Made by a program: the position numbers and the translations under genes | Assembly: GCF_018101125.2 (NCBI RefSeq) | Contig: NZ_JAELVF020000004.1 | Span: forward strand, 434,001 to 498,000 | Origin: Streptomyces tardus | Lineage (GTDB): Bacteria > Actinomycetota > Actinomycetes > Streptomycetales > Streptomycetaceae | Reading direction: 5' to 3' | Length of the DNA stretch: 64,000 bases | Part shown: one piece after another, positions 1 through 7,911 of the stretch | Numbering within the stretch: the stretch's first letter is position 1 | Layout: the number at the start of each line of letters is the position of its first letter | The notes under the pieces: model-generated | Told to the model about the DNA's origin: nothing | Database searches by the model: none | Seen by the model: only the letters and a program-made list of their open reading frames with translations

Positions 1-1
1 G

Positions 2-40
2 AACTCCTGGCGCGTCATGGAGGTCGCGGTCGTCGGATAG
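2..40 (+). CDS. possible C-terminal tail of an upstream gene (partial)
   Basis: The first forty bases are open in one plus-strand frame that reads NSWRVMEVAVVG and then stops at TAG. A strong terminator-like hairpin follows 60 bases later, which fits the end of a plus-strand gene that begins outside the window. The fragment is too short to assign to any family, and another frame is also open here, so this is only a weak suggestion. Confidence 0.25.
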   Translation, partial: NSWRVMEVAVVG

Positions 41-99
41 ACGGCTCTGGACCAGATCGTCGCGAAGCGCTGCACACCGTCGCGCTGCCGTCCGGAACC

Positions 100-127
100 G
101 GCCGGGTCGGAGTCCCCCGACCCGGCC
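100..127. terminator. 11-bp perfect hairpin between convergent genes
   Basis: Bases 100-110 (GGCCGGGTCGG) are perfectly complementary to 117-127, with a six-base loop. It sits between the possible end of a plus-strand gene and the stop of the methyltransferase on the minus strand. It has no T-tract, as is common for actinomycete terminators, and could work in both directions. Confidence 0.6.
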
Positions 128-146
128 GAACCCTGTGCCGGTAGGT

Positions 147-959
147 TCACGCCTTGCGTCCCACTCCTGCGAAGCCGGTGAAGATCACCGGATCGTCATT
201 GTCGACCGGCCCGTCCGGGCGCCAGTTGGGCATGGCCACGATCCCCGGCTCCTCGACGGTGAAGCCGCCGAACAGCGCCTCCACCTCGGAGCGCGAGCGC
301 ATCACCAGCTGCGAGCTGGCGTTGCGGTAGACGTCCTGGATCCGCGCGCCCTCCTCGGAGGTGCGCGGTCCGCCGTCGGTGGAGGCATGGGTGAGGACGA
401 GGAAACTTCCCGAGGGCAGCGCCTGGTGGAAGGCCTCGATCGTCTTGGCCGGTTCCTCGCTGTTCTGGATGAAGTGCAGCAGTGCCACCAGCAGCAGGGC
501 GACCGGCTTGTCCAGGTCGAGCTGCTTGCGCACCTCCGGGCTGTTCAGAATGTCCTGCGGCGCACGGAAATCCGCCGCGAGCACCGCCGCGTTCGTGTTC
601 CCCTCGAGTACCGCGCGGCTGTGGGCCACGGCGACCGGATCGTTGTCGACGTAGACGACCCTGCTGTCCGGATCGGCCTCCTGGGCCACCTCGTGGACGT
701 TGCCGAAGGTCGGGATGCCCGAACCTATGTCAAGGAACTGTGTGACGCCCTGACTTGCCGCATGGCGCACGGCGCGCCGCATGAAAGCGCGGTTCGCCTG
801 CATGATCTTGGGAAGCCCGGGGAACGCCACGATCGCCTTGCGGCCGGCCTCGCGATCGACCTCGAAGTTGTGAGAGCCGCCCAGATAGAAGTCGTAGATG
901 CGCGACACACTCGGCCGGGACAGGTCGATGCCTTGCGGGGCCCAATCGGGACGTTCCAT
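147..959 (-). CDS. SAM-dependent methyltransferase, Methyltransf_19 (DUF574) family
   Basis: The 270-residue protein matches the actinomycete DUF574/Methyltransf_19 family of predicted S-adenosylmethionine-dependent methyltransferases, whose substrates are mostly unknown. The N-terminus carries the family-typical stretch SRIYDFYLGGSHNFEVDR. A glycine-rich SAM-binding loop (FLDIGSGIPTFGNVHEVA) follows near residue 75, with the acidic strand end VVYVDNDPVAVAH after it. The start is supported by GAGGAG six bases upstream. It is a stand-alone gene; such proteins are often near XRE or DUF397 regulators, but none is seen here. Confidence 0.85.
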   Translation of the reverse strand: MERPDWAPQGIDLSRPSVSRIYDFYLGGSHNFEVDREAGRKAIVAFPGLPKIMQANRAFMRRAVRHAASQGVTQFLDIGSGIPTFGNVHEVAQEADPDSRVVYVDNDPVAVAHSRAVLEGNTNAAVLAADFRAPQDILNSPEVRKQLDLDKPVALLLVALLHFIQNSEEPAKTIEAFHQALPSGSFLVLTHASTDGGPRTSEEGARIQDVYRNASSQLVMRSRSEVEALFGGFTVEEPGIVAMPNWRPDGPVDNDDPVIFTGFAGVGRKA

Positions 960-1047
960 CTCGTACTCCTCATCGCGATCGCCGACGCATTGACGTTCGA
1001 GGGATGAGGCTACTTACCTGAAGCGGGTGGGAGTAAGGAAAAGAAGA

Positions 1048-1078
1048 CTCAACCTCCCGGTACTGTCCTACTGTTGAG
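1048..1078. promoter_or_regulatory. small inverted repeat upstream of the methyltransferase gene
   Basis: CTCAAC at 1048-1053 is repeated inverted as GTTGAG at 1073-1078, about 90 bases upstream of the methyltransferase start. The interval is less GC-rich than its surroundings. It may be an operator or part of the promoter; nothing identifies the binding protein. Confidence 0.25.
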
Positions 1079-1160
1079 CTATATGCCCGGTTCGTGGAGA
1101 CGGAATCCTCGAAGCGACCGACGGGTTTCAGCCCCATCCTGCGATCGGCCCGCACGGAAT

Positions 1161-1198
1161 CGCTGACGGTCCGTGAGATGCGCTGACGGTCCGTGAGA
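1161..1198. repeat. two tandem copies of an 18-bp sequence
   Basis: CGCTGACGGTCCGTGAGA occurs at 1161-1178 and again at 1181-1198, a 20-bp period (two helical turns). It lies in the 399-base intergenic stretch 960-1358 between the methyltransferase and the DUF6343-like gene. The spacing suggests paired protein-binding sites, but a simple local duplication is equally possible. A GC hairpin with an 8-bp stem follows at 1239-1257. Confidence 0.5.
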
Positions 1199-1358
1199 AC
1201 GCGTCGCGTCGAAGGCCCCGCCCGCAGGCTCGGGAGAGCCGCCGCGCCCCGCGGCGGGAAGCCGGACCGAGGAGCGCGGGCGGCCCGGGTTGCGAGCCGG
1301 CGGCGGGGCGCGGAGGCTCGAAGGGGAGTACCTGCGCACGGCGTACCGGAGGTGGCCG

Positions 1359-1709
1359 ATGGCGGAGCGAGCGGGCGGCGGCGGCCGGGCCCCGGACCCC
1401 GACCGGGAAGGAATCCTCGGCCGCATCCTGCCGCGCACCGGCACCGAACCGCTGACCGCGCGCAGCGCGCTCAAGCTGCGTCTGATCCTCTCGCTGCTCT
1501 TCACCCCGCTCTTCGTGGCCGGGGCCGTGATCTTCTGGATCTGGTCCGGCCGGGCGGCGCCCGACGACGTACCCAGCGCGGATTCCCTGCGCACGCTGGC
1601 CTGGATCAGTACGGGGCTGGCGGTGTTCGCGGTGCTCGACCTGGCTGTGGTGCTGTGGCGGATCTCCCGTGCCCGCCGGGCGGGAGACGCCACCGTGCGG
1701 CAGCGGTGA
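1359..1709 (+). CDS. small membrane protein, DUF6343-like
   Basis: A 116-residue protein with a polar N-terminus, a conserved RTGTEPLTARSALKLRL segment and two hydrophobic helices (around ILSLLFTPLFVAGAVIFWIW and STGLAVFAVLDLAVVLW), ending in an Arg-rich tail. The RTGxEPxTARS segment followed by membrane helices resembles the streptomycete DUF6343 family, whose function is unknown. I chose the ATG at 1359 because GGAGGT lies five bases upstream. An in-frame ATG at 1290 would add an Arg/Gly-rich extension without a good ribosome binding site. anmK begins 52 bases downstream. Confidence 0.7.
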   Translation: MAERAGGGGRAPDPDREGILGRILPRTGTEPLTARSALKLRLILSLLFTPLFVAGAVIFWIWSGRAAPDDVPSADSLRTLAWISTGLAVFAVLDLAVVLWRISRARRAGDATVRQR

Positions 1710-1761
1710 GGTACGGCGACGGATCGGTGCCCTGTCGGCGCCGAGGGCGCACAATGTGGTG

Positions 1762-3021
1762 ATGCGGATCATCGGGATGCTCAGCGGCACCTCGCACGAC
1801 GCGGCCGACGCGGTGGTGGCGGACCTGTGGTGGACGGCACCGGGCGAAGTGGCGCTGCACAGCCGGGGGATGGTGAGCGTGCCCTTCCCGGAGGGGCTGC
1901 GCGCGGACCTCGCGGACCGGCTCCCGCCCGCGCACACAAATTTGGCCGAGATGTGTCAACTGGACACCGGGCTCGGGCAGTTCTTCGGGTCTGTGGCGGC
2001 CCGCGCGCGGGACGAGTTGGGGGACGGCAGGGCGGAGTGGGTCGTCTCCCACGGCCAGACCGTCTACCACTGGGTGCGTGACGGACAGGCACTCGGCACC
2101 CTCCAGCTGGGTGCCGCCGCCTGGATCGCCGAGGCAGCGGGACTGCCCGTGGTGAGCGATCTGCGCACGGCCGACATCGCGCGCGGCGGTCAGGGTGCGC
2201 CGCTGGTCGCCCTGTTGGACGCTCTGCTACTGCCCGACGACTCCTGGGGCGCGCTGAATCTGGGAGGCATCGCCAACCTGACGGTGCGTCGCCCCTCTGC
2301 CCGGGCCGGCGCCTCCGCCCGGGCCGACCCGTTCGAGGTGACCGGGCCGGCCGGTCCGGCCGCCGGGGTGACCGCGTACGACCTGGGGCCCGCCTGTGCG
2401 CTGATCGACGAGAGCGCGCGCTGGGCGAGCGAGGGCGTGCAGCGGATGGACGTCGACGGAGTGCGGGCCGCCCGTGGGCGAGTCGACCGGGCCTTGCTGG
2501 AGCGGCTGCTCGCCGACCCCTACTACCGGCTGCCGCCGCCGAAGAGCACCGGCAAGGAGCACTTCCACGCGGCGTATCTGCGCGAGCAGTTGGCCGCCGG
2601 TATGTGCCCGGCGCCGGACGATCTGGTCGCCACCGTCACCGAGCTCACCGCCCGACTCGTTGCCGACGCCTGCCACGCGCACGGGCTGGCGGAGCTCGCG
2701 GTCTCGGGCGGCGGCGTGCGCAATCCGCAACTGATGGCGCGCATCGGCGCGTTGGCGGACGGCGTACGGGTGCGGGACAGCGAGGTGCTCGCAGTGGCGC
2801 CGCAGGAGAAGGAGGCGTGCCTCTTCGCGCTGCTCGGCTTTCTGAGCGTGCACGGCGTGCCGGCGAACGTGCCGTCGGCGACCGGGGCGCGCGCGCCGGC
2901 CGTCCTCGGTTCGCTGACGCCCGGCTCGGCACCGCTGATTCTGCCCGCGCCGGTCACCGAGCCGCTGCGGCGGCTGCGGATCGAGCGCACCCCGCCGAGC
3001 GAGCAGCAGCTCAGACGGTGA
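1762..3021 (+). CDS. anmK: anhydro-N-acetylmuramic acid kinase
   Basis: AnmK opens the anhydro ring of 1,6-anhydro-N-acetylmuramate and phosphorylates it to MurNAc-6-phosphate during peptidoglycan recycling. The 419-residue protein begins MRIIGMLSGTSHDAADAV, the family ATP-binding signature (SGTSxD). Later it has the conserved HGQTVYHW, LNLGGIANLT and SGGGVRNPQLM segments, so all main blocks of the fold are present. It is slightly longer than the usual 370-390 residues because of a Gly/Ala/Pro-rich insertion near the middle. The ATG follows a GTG-rich stretch without a clear ribosome binding site. Its last 11 bases overlap the end of the convergent cell-wall protein gene. Confidence 0.93.
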   Translation: MRIIGMLSGTSHDAADAVVADLWWTAPGEVALHSRGMVSVPFPEGLRADLADRLPPAHTNLAEMCQLDTGLGQFFGSVAARARDELGDGRAEWVVSHGQTVYHWVRDGQALGTLQLGAAAWIAEAAGLPVVSDLRTADIARGGQGAPLVALLDALLLPDDSWGALNLGGIANLTVRRPSARAGASARADPFEVTGPAGPAAGVTAYDLGPACALIDESARWASEGVQRMDVDGVRAARGRVDRALLERLLADPYYRLPPPKSTGKEHFHAAYLREQLAAGMCPAPDDLVATVTELTARLVADACHAHGLAELAVSGGGVRNPQLMARIGALADGVRVRDSEVLAVAPQEKEACLFALLGFLSVHGVPANVPSATGARAPAVLGSLTPGSAPLILPAPVTEPLRRLRIERTPPSEQQLRR

Positions 3022-4462
3022 CGCCCTTGCCACGCAGATAGGCCAGCGGATCGACGTCGCTGCCGTACCCGGGGCCGGTGCGGATCTCGAAGTGCAGGTG
3101 CGGGCCGCTGCTGTTGCCGGTGTTGCCCGAACGCCCCAGCGTCTGGCCGCTGTTGACCTGCTGGCCGCTGCGTACAGAGATCGCCGAGAGGTGCGCGTAC
3201 TGGCTGAAGCGGCCGTCGTGGTGACGGACCAGCACCTGGTAGCCGTAGGAGCCGGCCCAGCCTGCGGACACCACGGTGCCGGAGGTGACCGAGCGTACGG
3301 CGGTGCCGGTGGGCACGGCGAAGTCCACCCCGGTGTGGTAGCCGGAGGCCCAGGAAGAGCCCGAGGCGCGGTAGGAGGTGGTGGGGGAGTAGCCCTTGAC
3401 CGGCGTCAGATAGCCGGGTGCCTTCGCTGCCGCCTGGCGCTTGCGTTCCGCCTCGCGTGCCTTGGCGGCCTTCGCCTCCGCGGCCTTCTTCTCCGCCGCC
3501 CTGGCCGCCGACGCCTTCTTCTCCTGGGCAGCCTTGACCTGTGCGGCCTTGACCTGCGCCGCCTTCGCCTCCGTTGCCTTGCGCTCCCGCTCGGCCGCGG
3601 CCTGCTTCTCGGCCTTCTCGGCTTCCTGCGCCTTCTCGGCCGCTGCTGCCTTTGCCGCCGCTTCCTCGGCGCTCTTCTTCTCGGCCGCGTGCTTCTCGGC
3701 GTCCTCGGCCTTCTCGGCGCCGTCGGAGGCGGAGGTGCCGCCGGAACTCTTCTTCGCTCCCGGGCCGCCTGCGTCGAGCGACAGCCGCTGGCCGGGGATG
3801 ATCAGGTCGGGATCGCCGCCGACGACCTCGCTGTTGCGCTCGTACAGGCGCTGCCAACCCCCGTCCACGCCCTGGTCGGTGGCGATCGCGAACAGGCTGT
3901 CGCCGCGCTCCACCTCGTAGGTGCTCGCCCCGCGGGCGGACTCCTGCCCGACCCGCTTCTTCTCGCCTCGCTCGGCGGAGCGCTCCGCCGCGGTGTCGGT
4001 CGTCGTGCGCGACGCTGCCGGTCTCGGCGCGGGCTGGGCGGGAATGGTGGCGCGCTGGGGGCTGGTGTTGGCCATGTCGCCGGTGAGCCCGGCGCGCACG
4101 GAGCAGCTCGGCCAGGCACCCGGGCCCTGCTTGCCGAGGACCTTCTCGGCGACGGCTATCTGCTGCTCCTTGGTCGCCAGATCGGCGCGGGGCGCGTACG
4201 AGGTGCCGCCGAACGCCTGCCAGGTGGTCTGCTTGAACTGCAGCCCGCCGTAGTATCCGTTGCCGGTGTTGATCTGCCAGCGGCTGGTGCTCTCGCAGGC
4301 CGCGACCTTGTCCCAGATGTCGACCGGGGCCGCCTGCACATGGCTCACCCCCACCAGCGGCAGCGCGATGCCGGCACCGCCCGCTGTGACGGTGAGCGAA
4401 GCGCGGGAGACGCGGGCGATGGGTGAGGGCTTGATGCGGCGGTGACGTCCACGAGGAGCCAT
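3011..4462 (-). CDS. secreted Rpf/transglycosylase-LysM-M23 endopeptidase
   Basis: A 483-residue exported cell-wall protein. After an Arg-rich N-terminus and a hydrophobic export segment (LTVTAGGAGIALPLVGVSHVQA) comes an Rpf-like transglycosylase domain (VDIWDKVAACESTSRWQINT, then YYGGLQF). A LysM domain follows (TYEVERGDSLFAIATDQGV), then a long Ala/Lys/Glu-rich coiled region of roughly 120 residues. The C-terminus is an M23 peptidase domain with HTGVDFAVPTGT and HLHFEIRTG, including the zinc-ligand His and Asp. It would cleave glycan strands and peptide cross-links. The ATG at 4462 is preceded by AGGAGGA. Its 3' end overlaps anmK on the other strand. Confidence 0.93.
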   Translation of the reverse strand: MAPRGRHRRIKPSPIARVSRASLTVTAGGAGIALPLVGVSHVQAAPVDIWDKVAACESTSRWQINTGNGYYGGLQFKQTTWQAFGGTSYAPRADLATKEQQIAVAEKVLGKQGPGAWPSCSVRAGLTGDMANTSPQRATIPAQPAPRPAASRTTTDTAAERSAERGEKKRVGQESARGASTYEVERGDSLFAIATDQGVDGGWQRLYERNSEVVGGDPDLIIPGQRLSLDAGGPGAKKSSGGTSASDGAEKAEDAEKHAAEKKSAEEAAAKAAAAEKAQEAEKAEKQAAAERERKATEAKAAQVKAAQVKAAQEKKASAARAAEKKAAEAKAAKAREAERKRQAAAKAPGYLTPVKGYSPTTSYRASGSSWASGYHTGVDFAVPTGTAVRSVTSGTVVSAGWAGSYGYQVLVRHHDGRFSQYAHLSAISVRSGQQVNSGQTLGRSGNTGNSSGPHLHFEIRTGPGYGSDVDPLAYLRGKGVTV

Positions 4463-4562
4463 GAGGGTCGTGTCCTCCTCTTGAGAGCCCGCGCGAGCGG
4501 TGCGCGGATACGATCCCGTTCCTTGGCCTCGTGGAGCACGGCCGGATTGGGCAGCCGGATCC

Positions 4563-4592
4563 AAGGTAGAGGCGGTCACTCGGCAGCGGCAA
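4563..4592 (-). promoter_or_regulatory. candidate promoter for the Rpf-LysM-M23 gene
   Basis: Reading the minus strand, TTGCCG (4592-4587) and TACCTT (4568-4563) are separated by 18 bases, a plausible vegetative -35/-10 pair about 100 bases upstream of the start. The 280-base leader region 4463-4742 holds other GC-rich complementary segments. Known streptomycete rpf genes can carry a c-di-AMP riboswitch, but I could not recognise its conserved core here. Confidence 0.3.
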
Positions 4593-4742
4593 CCGGTTCC
4601 GGGTATTCCGGTGGTGCCGGTCGCCCGGCACCACCGGGCGGGGAGGCTTTCCGAACCGCCTTCGACAGGCGGCCGGTTGACTGGTCGTCAGCTTGCCGCC
4701 CGCATCTGCACGGCAGGTGCGGGCGGCTGCCGTGTCGGTCGG

Positions 4743-5546
4743 TCAGCCCTGCCGTATGTCCGCGTGCCGCAGATGTCCGTGACGCTCCGCCGCGTCGGCG
4801 GCCGAGTCCTCGTCGGCGTACAGCTCGCAGATCAACTGGCCGTCCTCGGTGTAGTCGTGCTCCAGCTCGAACAGGCTGACCTCGCGGTTGTCGGGCAGCA
4901 GGAAGGTGTGTTCGTAGACGGAGCAGAAGGAGTGCTGACCCAGGTCGGAGAAGCGGCGGGCGACCTGGGCGATGGTGTGCCGGTAGGCGGTGCGCAGCTC
5001 CTCCAGCACGTCCGGGTCGGGTTCCCCGGGTTGGCCGGTGTTGCGTGCGCGGCGGAGCAGTCGGCGGACGTGGTCGGCGGAGTCTCGTTCGGTGAACTGG
5101 CGCTGATGCGGCATCTCCACTGTCCCTGCCAGGAGTTCGGGAGTGAGTCCTGTGACGTTGGCGGCGATCACCACCCCGTGCGGATCGTCGGGCACGTCGC
5201 CCATGCGGCGGTGGACGCGCTGCTCGGCGTGGCGCAGCGCGGTCAGATCCGGGTAGACCTCCGAGACCAGCTTGCTGCCGCCGTCCGCGTCGTGCTGGAG
5301 CTCCCACAGAGTCAGCTCGATGTCGTCGGGCAGTACGAAGGTGTGCCGGTAGCTGCGGCAACGCAGCGCGGGCGCCGGTGAGTTGCGCTGGCGCCAGGAC
5401 CGCAGGCGGACCCGGCACAGCCGGGCGCACTCCAGCCTCGTCAGAAGTGCGTCACTCACCTCGAAGGGATTGCGTGCGTCACCGAGAAGCCGCGCCAGGT
5501 GCTCGCTGGGCGCGGCGTAGTCCCTGATCCGCGGCAGCTTGCTCAT
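4743..5546 (-). CDS. DUF6227-like streptomycete protein
   Basis: A 267-residue soluble protein of unknown function. It begins MSKLPRIRDY and contains NPFEVSDALLTRLE, and it has two related halves. Each half has a block ending in a Tyr-x-His-Thr-Phe motif (SYRHTFVLPDDIELTLWEL and VYEHTFLLPDNREVSLFEL), so an internal duplication is evident. This matches what I recall of the DUF6227 family in Streptomyces. The ATG at 5546 has GGAGG eight bases upstream; an in-frame start 33 bases earlier has none. No signal peptide or membrane segment is visible. Confidence 0.75.
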   Translation of the reverse strand: MSKLPRIRDYAAPSEHLARLLGDARNPFEVSDALLTRLECARLCRVRLRSWRQRNSPAPALRCRSYRHTFVLPDDIELTLWELQHDADGGSKLVSEVYPDLTALRHAEQRVHRRMGDVPDDPHGVVIAANVTGLTPELLAGTVEMPHQRQFTERDSADHVRRLLRRARNTGQPGEPDPDVLEELRTAYRHTIAQVARRFSDLGQHSFCSVYEHTFLLPDNREVSLFELEHDYTEDGQLICELYADEDSAADAAERHGHLRHADIRQG

Positions 5547-5562
5547 TGGCGCGCCTCCAGCC

Positions 5563-5591
5563 GGGTATTCGCCGTCCACCGTTGAATACCC
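5563..5591. promoter_or_regulatory. 8-bp inverted repeat upstream of the DUF6227-like gene
   Basis: GGGTATTC at 5563-5570 and GAATACCC at 5584-5591 form perfect 8-bp arms with a 13-base spacer, starting 17 bases upstream of the DUF6227-like start codon. The surrounding DNA to 5712 is unusually AT-rich for this genome. It may be an operator or a 5'-untranslated hairpin controlling this gene. Confidence 0.45.
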
Positions 5592-5712
5592 TCTGTAGCG
5601 CTTCTTGCCCCTCGTGGCGGAATATTGGCTGACTTTCTACGGTGTATACATCGCTGGCCTGGTTATTCTCCGATATGGCCAGAACCTTGCGATGCGAAAT
5701 GACTACCGTGAG

Positions 5713-5967
5713 TCACTTTCTGTGATGGCTCTCCTCGGTGGTGCCGCCCGGCTGAGGGTTACTGCCGCGTACCGTCAGCGAGTCGAGCAACTCGACGGTG
5801 GCGGCCGTCACCTGCTCCACCGCGCGGTCGAAGGCCGCGGCGTTGTGGGCGGCGGGGTGGTGGAATCCCGAGACCTTGCGCACGTACTGCAGCGCAGCCG
5901 CTCGCATGTCCTCCTCGGTGACCGAGTCGGCATACGGCGGGCGCAGCGTCTTGATGCTTCTGCACAT
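5713..5967 (-). CDS. DUF2277 family protein
   Basis: An 84-residue protein that starts with the DUF2277 signature MCRSIKTLRPPYA and continues with DMRAAALQYVRKVSGFHHP, where small helices carry the conserved Cys, Arg and His residues. The family is widespread in actinobacteria and cyanobacteria, and its function is not established. I placed the start at the ATG encoding MCRSIK, because the family begins there; the upstream in-frame sequence is Arg-rich non-family DNA. It ends about 165 bases from the DUF6227-like gene on the same strand. Confidence 0.85.
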   Translation of the reverse strand: MCRSIKTLRPPYADSVTEEDMRAAALQYVRKVSGFHHPAAHNAAAFDRAVEQVTAATVELLDSLTVRGSNPQPGGTTEESHHRK

Positions 5968-6019
5968 ACCGAAAACGCTACGCCCGGCCACTGACAGGCG
6001 CCTCCGCCCGCGCCTCGGC

Positions 6020-6916
6020 TCAGCCGGGACGCGCGGATCGTACGGCGCGCGGTGGCCGCGGCCCTTCCTCGCCGCGGAAGACGCAGTCCCCGCACAGTCC
6101 GCCACCCGCCCGGTAGTACAGGCAGCAGGTGCTTCTGCGGAACTCCGTACCGCTCAGCGTGCCCGTCCCGCGGAACACCCGGTGCCCGAGTACGTCGTCG
6201 ACCAGCGCGCGGGCGAGCGCCGCGTCCCCGGGGCGGTCCCGCTCCTCGCACCAGGCACTGAGCTGCTGAAGCGAACCGACCAGTGCGGAGGCCGAGTTGC
6301 CCCACAGCAGCCGTTCGGAGACAGGGGTGACCGAACGCACCGCGGCGGCCAGTGGCACCAGATGCCGCTCGGCGACGAGGGAGAACAGGCCCGCCGCCAT
6401 CTCCTCGTGCGACGGATCCCGGGATACGGCACGGGTCGCGCCGACGCCGTGGGCGGCACGGGCTGCGGCCCGAGTTGGGGCTGCGGGGTGGGACCGGGGG
6501 GCGGCCGGAGCCGGCGGCGCGGGGGCGAGCCACAGGTCGTCCGGGGTGCTCCCGGCCGAGTCCCAGTGCAGGCGGACGGGATCGAACTCCTCGGGCAGCC
6601 GGCGTTCGACCACCGTGACGGCCAGCGCGAGCGACCACAGCCGTGCCGCCAGCCCCAGCTGTGCGATGGAGGCGGCGACCCGCGGCTCCCGCGCCTCCAG
6701 GCGGGCGGCGACCCGCGCGATGCGAGCGGCGAGCGGGGCGGCGTTCCCCGCGTACAGCTCAGCGAGCGGCACAGCGTTCTCGGGGGCCTGGCCGTCGGTG
6801 CGCAACGCGAAGAACCCGCCCAGGTCCGCGGCGGGCGAAGGCCCGCGCCCGAGGGCGGGCGCGGGCTCGGAGGGCAGGGGTGCGCCGGAGCGCGGTGGAT
6901 CGTCTCGCCGGGGCAT
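6020..6916 (-). CDS. FhuF-like (2Fe-2S) protein
   Basis: A 298-residue protein whose C-terminus carries the FhuF-type iron-sulfur motif STCCLYYRAGGGLCGDC, the C-C-x10-C-x2-C arrangement that binds a 2Fe-2S cluster in ferric-siderophore reductases. The remainder is Ala-rich and helical, with VPLAELYAGNAAPLAARIARV and LLWGNSASALVGSL resembling the FhuF/IucA-like reductase body. It may release iron from siderophores imported into the cytoplasm. It is about 14 kb from the siderophore island, and no iron box is visible in the 66 bases upstream, so regulation is unclear. Confidence 0.8.
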   Translation of the reverse strand: MPRRDDPPRSGAPLPSEPAPALGRGPSPAADLGGFFALRTDGQAPENAVPLAELYAGNAAPLAARIARVAARLEAREPRVAASIAQLGLAARLWSLALAVTVVERRLPEEFDPVRLHWDSAGSTPDDLWLAPAPPAPAAPRSHPAAPTRAAARAAHGVGATRAVSRDPSHEEMAAGLFSLVAERHLVPLAAAVRSVTPVSERLLWGNSASALVGSLQQLSAWCEERDRPGDAALARALVDDVLGHRVFRGTGTLSGTEFRRSTCCLYYRAGGGLCGDCVFRGEEGPRPPRAVRSARPG

Positions 6917-6982
6917 CGCGCCACACTGTAGAGCCCCGTCCAGGCCACCGGCACCCCGTGCCTGTCGGCCGGCGCGTGCCGC

Positions 6983-7201
6983 TCAGGGCACCTCGCGCAG
7001 ATAGACCGCGCCGCAGCTGTGGCAGAAGGGATCGGTGGTACGGCCCCACAGGTCCTCGGACTGGGTCGCGGCCCGGTCGCCCAGACTCCGCCCGCACATT
7101 GCGGTGGTCGTCTCGCCGCGCACCATGTGCCAGATCTTGACCGGGGCGCCCGCGGTGGACTCCGCGCCCGGCGCGTACTCGGCCCGCATCTCGTGTCTCA
7201 T
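6983..7201 (-). CDS. small conserved zinc-ribbon-like protein
   Basis: A 72-residue protein, MRHEMRAEYAPGAESTAGAP onwards, with three cysteines arranged MCGRSL then FCHSCGAVY, suggesting a small metal-binding ribbon. It resembles small conserved streptomycete proteins of unknown function. I chose the ATG at 7201 because GGAGG lies eight bases upstream; the in-frame GTG at 7210 overlaps that ribosome binding site. It lies between the FhuF-like gene and the divergent HIT gene. Confidence 0.6.
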   Translation of the reverse strand: MRHEMRAEYAPGAESTAGAPVKIWHMVRGETTTAMCGRSLGDRAATQSEDLWGRTTDPFCHSCGAVYLREVP

Positions 7202-7368
7202 GAGCGCCACCTCCGGCCAACAGCATGCGCCGCTCCTCCCGCGCCCGCCACCGCGCCGTTGCGTGGCGGGCGCGGGGAGCTGAAGCTGCGGCCCGGGGGA
7301 GGACCGGGAGAGGCGTCCGGGCCGCTGCGGGCTGGGCGAACAGCCGGGCGGCGTAGTTCACTTGCGGG

Positions 7369-7800
7369 ATGAGGTGTGTGTTCTGCGCGATCATCGCGGG
7401 CGAGGGGCCGGCGCACTGGGTGCTGCGGGAGGACGAAACCGTCGCCTTCCTGGACAGCCGGCCGCTCTTCCCCGGACATGTCCTGGTGGTGCCCGTACGC
7501 CACGTCCCCACCCTCACCGACCTCGCTCCGCAGGAGATCGGCCCGTACTACTCGACGGTTCGCCGGGTCACCGAGGCGGTGGAGCGCGCGACGCCGGCCC
7601 AGGGGAGCTTCGTCGCCTCCAACAACCGGGTCAGTCAGTCGGTGCCGCATCTGCACACCCACGTGGTGCCGCGCAACAGAGGCGACGGGCTCCGCGGGTT
7701 CTTCTGGCCGCGCCGCGGATACCGGGACCGGTCGGAGGCGGGGGAGACGGCCGCACGGCTGCGCACGGCGCTGGAGGAGACGGCACCGGGCCGACCGTAG
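7369..7800 (+). CDS. HIT family nucleotide hydrolase/transferase
   Basis: A 143-residue histidine-triad protein. It begins RCVFCAIIAGEGPAHWVL and contains GHVLVVPVRHVPTLTDL, SFVASNNRVSQSVPHLHTHV and the catalytic triad HLHTHVVPR (HxHxHxx). Family members hydrolyse or transfer nucleotide phosphoramidates and related conjugates. All catalytic histidines are present. It is monocistronic and converges on the DNA ligase gene. The 110 bases after its stop contain a 14-bp direct repeat (CCACGCGTCCGCCG at 7837 and 7854). Confidence 0.9.
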   Translation: MRCVFCAIIAGEGPAHWVLREDETVAFLDSRPLFPGHVLVVPVRHVPTLTDLAPQEIGPYYSTVRRVTEAVERATPAQGSFVASNNRVSQSVPHLHTHVVPRNRGDGLRGFFWPRRGYRDRSEAGETAARLRTALEETAPGRP

Positions 7801-7911
7801 CGTCGCTTCCGGCGTTCGCGGCGGGCCGTACGGGGCCCACGCGTCCGCCGGGACCACGCGTCCGCCGTGCCCACGCCGCGTACGGGTCGGGCTGCGGGGG
7901 GACAGCCGCCG

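Noticed and set aside
2523..4634. 703-codon minus-strand frame overlapping anmK and the M23 gene
   Set aside because: Its translation is low-complexity Arg/Gly sequence without motifs, while the correct frame gives Rpf, LysM and M23 domains.
4463..4742. c-di-AMP (ydaO) riboswitch upstream of the Rpf-LysM-M23 gene
   Set aside because: Streptomycete rpf genes often carry one and some GC-rich segments look similar, but I could not align the conserved core or the expected paired elements. A covariance-model search would decide.
5605..5994. Plus-strand frame of 129 codons with a hydrophobic start
   Set aside because: It runs antisense through the DUF2277 gene, its N-terminal part lies in an AT-rich promoter region and it lacks a ribosome binding site.
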